DNA from: Chloroflexota bacterium
Lineage (GTDB): Bacteria; Chloroflexota; UBA6077; CF-72
Assembly: GCA_019247135.1 (NCBI GenBank)
Contig: JAFAPL010000007.1
Span: forward strand, 1 to 7,156
Direction of reading: 5' to 3'
Length of the DNA stretch: 7,156 nt
Position 1 is the first letter of the stretch. Every line of letters starts with the position of its first letter. The notes below the pieces were generated by a model. It saw only the letters and a list, made by a program, of their open reading frames with translations. It was not told where the DNA came from and did not search any database. The position numbers were made by a program, and so were the translations under genes. Of the stretch, positions 6,063 through 7,156 are shown piece by piece.

Positions 6063-7148
6063 GTGGCTGAAGTCCTCCTCGAAGATGTGGTCAAGTCCTA
6101 CGGCGAGGTGGTTGCCGTGGACCACGTCTCATTCAAGATCGAAGATGGCGAATTCATCGCCCTCGTCGGACCTTCCGGCTGCGGCAAAACCACCACCCTC
6201 AATCTGGTCGCAGGCCTGATCGAGCTCACCTCGGGCACGATCACCATCGGCGGCACGGTCGTGAATGAGCTGGACCCGAAAGACCGGGACATCGCGATGG
6301 TTTTCCAGAACTACGCGCTGTATCCATCCAAGACGGTCGCTGAGAATCTCGCCTTCCCCCTGCAAATGCGCAAGATGCCCAGGTCCGAGATCCAGCCGCG
6401 CATCAACCGCGCCGCCGAGATGCTCGGCATCGAGCCTCTGCTGAACCGCCGCCCCCGTCAGCTGTCTGGCGGTCAGCAGCAGCGCGTTGCGCTGGGCCGA
6501 GCGCTGGTCCGCGATCCCAAAGCGTTCCTCATGGACGAGCCGCTCTCCAACCTCGACGCCAAACTGCGCGTCCAGATGCGCTCTCAGATCAAGCGGCTCC
6601 ACCAGGAGCTGGGAACTACCGTCATCTACGTGACACACGACCAGATGGAAGCGATGACGATGGCGGACCGCATCGCGGTGATGTCGGGCGGCGTGGTCCA
6701 GCAGCTGGGTAGTCCGGATGAGATTTACGAGAGACCCGCCAACGTGTTCGTGGCCGGCTTCATCGGCAGTCCAGCCATGAATTTTCTGCGTGGGCATGTC
6801 ATGTCCGACAACGGCTCAACGGCAATCTCCGGCTCCGGCTGGCAGCTGCCACTCTCCCAGGCGCACGCGGCACGCGTCACTCGCAGCAGCAACGGTGAGG
6901 TGATCGTGGGCGCGCGTCACGGACAGCTGCAGGTGCTGCCCGGATCCGCCAATGACGGCATACCGGCGCGTGTGTACACCGTGGAGCCCACAGGCGACGT
7001 GACCTACGTCCACGTCCAGCTCGGCGACGAGCTACTGGTCGCCAGCACGCCCGGCATGTACCGCGGCGGAACCGACCAGGAGATCCGCCTGGGCTTCGAT
7101 CAGGACAGTCTCTACCTGTTCGATGGCGCAACGGAGCAAGCACTCTAG
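6063..7148 (+). CDS. CUT1 ABC importer ATPase (MalK/MsmK/UgpC-like)
   Basis: This is the nucleotide-binding subunit, expected to dimerise on the cytoplasmic face of the two permeases and couple ATP hydrolysis to import. The 361-residue length is normal for the group, which automated pipelines often name UgpC. All catalytic motifs are present: Walker A GPSGCGKTT (36-44), Q-loop MVFQNYALYP, signature LSGGQ (134-138), Walker B ending FLMDEP with E159, D-loop SNLDAKLR and switch His192 in VTHD. From about 235 follows the TOBE-type regulatory domain that marks MalK-class ATPases, starting after FVAGFIGSPAMNFLRG. Two departures stand out. The position of E. coli MalK Arg47, five residues after the Walker A lysine, is Asn47. 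The usual RPE of the TOBE region appears to be RHG (285-287). Such ATPases can serve several transporters, but here the gene directly follows its permeases, so a dedicated role is likely. Confidence 0.95.
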   Translation: MAEVLLEDVVKSYGEVVAVDHVSFKIEDGEFIALVGPSGCGKTTTLNLVAGLIELTSGTITIGGTVVNELDPKDRDIAMVFQNYALYPSKTVAENLAFPLQMRKMPRSEIQPRINRAAEMLGIEPLLNRRPRQLSGGQQQRVALGRALVRDPKAFLMDEPLSNLDAKLRVQMRSQIKRLHQELGTTVIYVTHDQMEAMTMADRIAVMSGGVVQQLGSPDEIYERPANVFVAGFIGSPAMNFLRGHVMSDNGSTAISGSGWQLPLSQAHAARVTRSSNGEVIVGARHGQLQVLPGSANDGIPARVYTVEPTGDVTYVHVQLGDELLVASTPGMYRGGTDQEIRLGFDQDSLYLFDGATEQAL

Positions 7149-7156
7149 CTCGCGCG

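Noticed and set aside
1..7156. tRNA, rRNA, CRISPR arrays, insertion sequences, phage or defence genes
   Set aside because: I saw no spaced direct repeats, no transposase or integrase motifs and no tRNA-like folds; coding sequence fills nearly all of the window with ordinary transport and metabolic genes.

Overview
The window is a GC-rich bacterial stretch with every gene on the + strand and very little non-coding DNA. It holds one gene cut by the left edge (an NCS1-family nucleobase-type permease), then iolC, a kinase of myo-inositol breakdown, and then a complete four-gene ABC importer of the CUT1 carbohydrate class: binding protein, two membrane permeases and an ATPase. The binding protein has a twin-arginine signal, a lipobox and a long Ala/Pro/Thr/Gln linker. 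Together with the base composition this recalls Chloroflexota (Thermomicrobia-like or related soil lineages). That is an inference from style, not proof; a high-GC actinobacterium is less likely but not excluded.

Layout: 1-1340, NCS1 permease lacking its N-terminus; 1341-1463, an intergenic spacer with a perfect 10-bp hairpin and a detached run of seven T; 1464-2480, iolC; 2481-2531, a short gap with a weak hairpin; 2532-4172, solute-binding lipoprotein; 4174-5151, MalF/UgpA-like permease; 5148-6044, MalG/UgpE-like permease; 6063-7148, MalK/UgpC-like ATPase. From iolC to the ATPase the genes are separated by 51, 1, -4 and 18 bases, so they probably form one transcript. The window ends 8 bases after the ATPase stop.

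Working together: the lipoprotein would capture a sugar or polyol outside the membrane, the two permeases would form the channel, and an ATPase dimer would drive import. IolC would phosphorylate 5-dehydro-2-deoxy-D-gluconate, a late intermediate of inositol catabolism. Linkage to iolC makes myo-inositol or a related compound the leading guess for the cargo, but nothing in the binding protein sequence proves this. The NCS1 permease probably belongs to a different upstream unit.

I do not see a wholly new system here. The points most worth a second look are: (1) matched changes at the ATPase-permease coupling interface, where both permeases lack the usual EAA glutamate and the ATPase lacks the partner arginine; (2) a strong G:C hairpin just after the binding-protein gene, which bears on the start of the first permease and on relative expression; and (3) the link between iolC and an unassigned CUT1 transporter.
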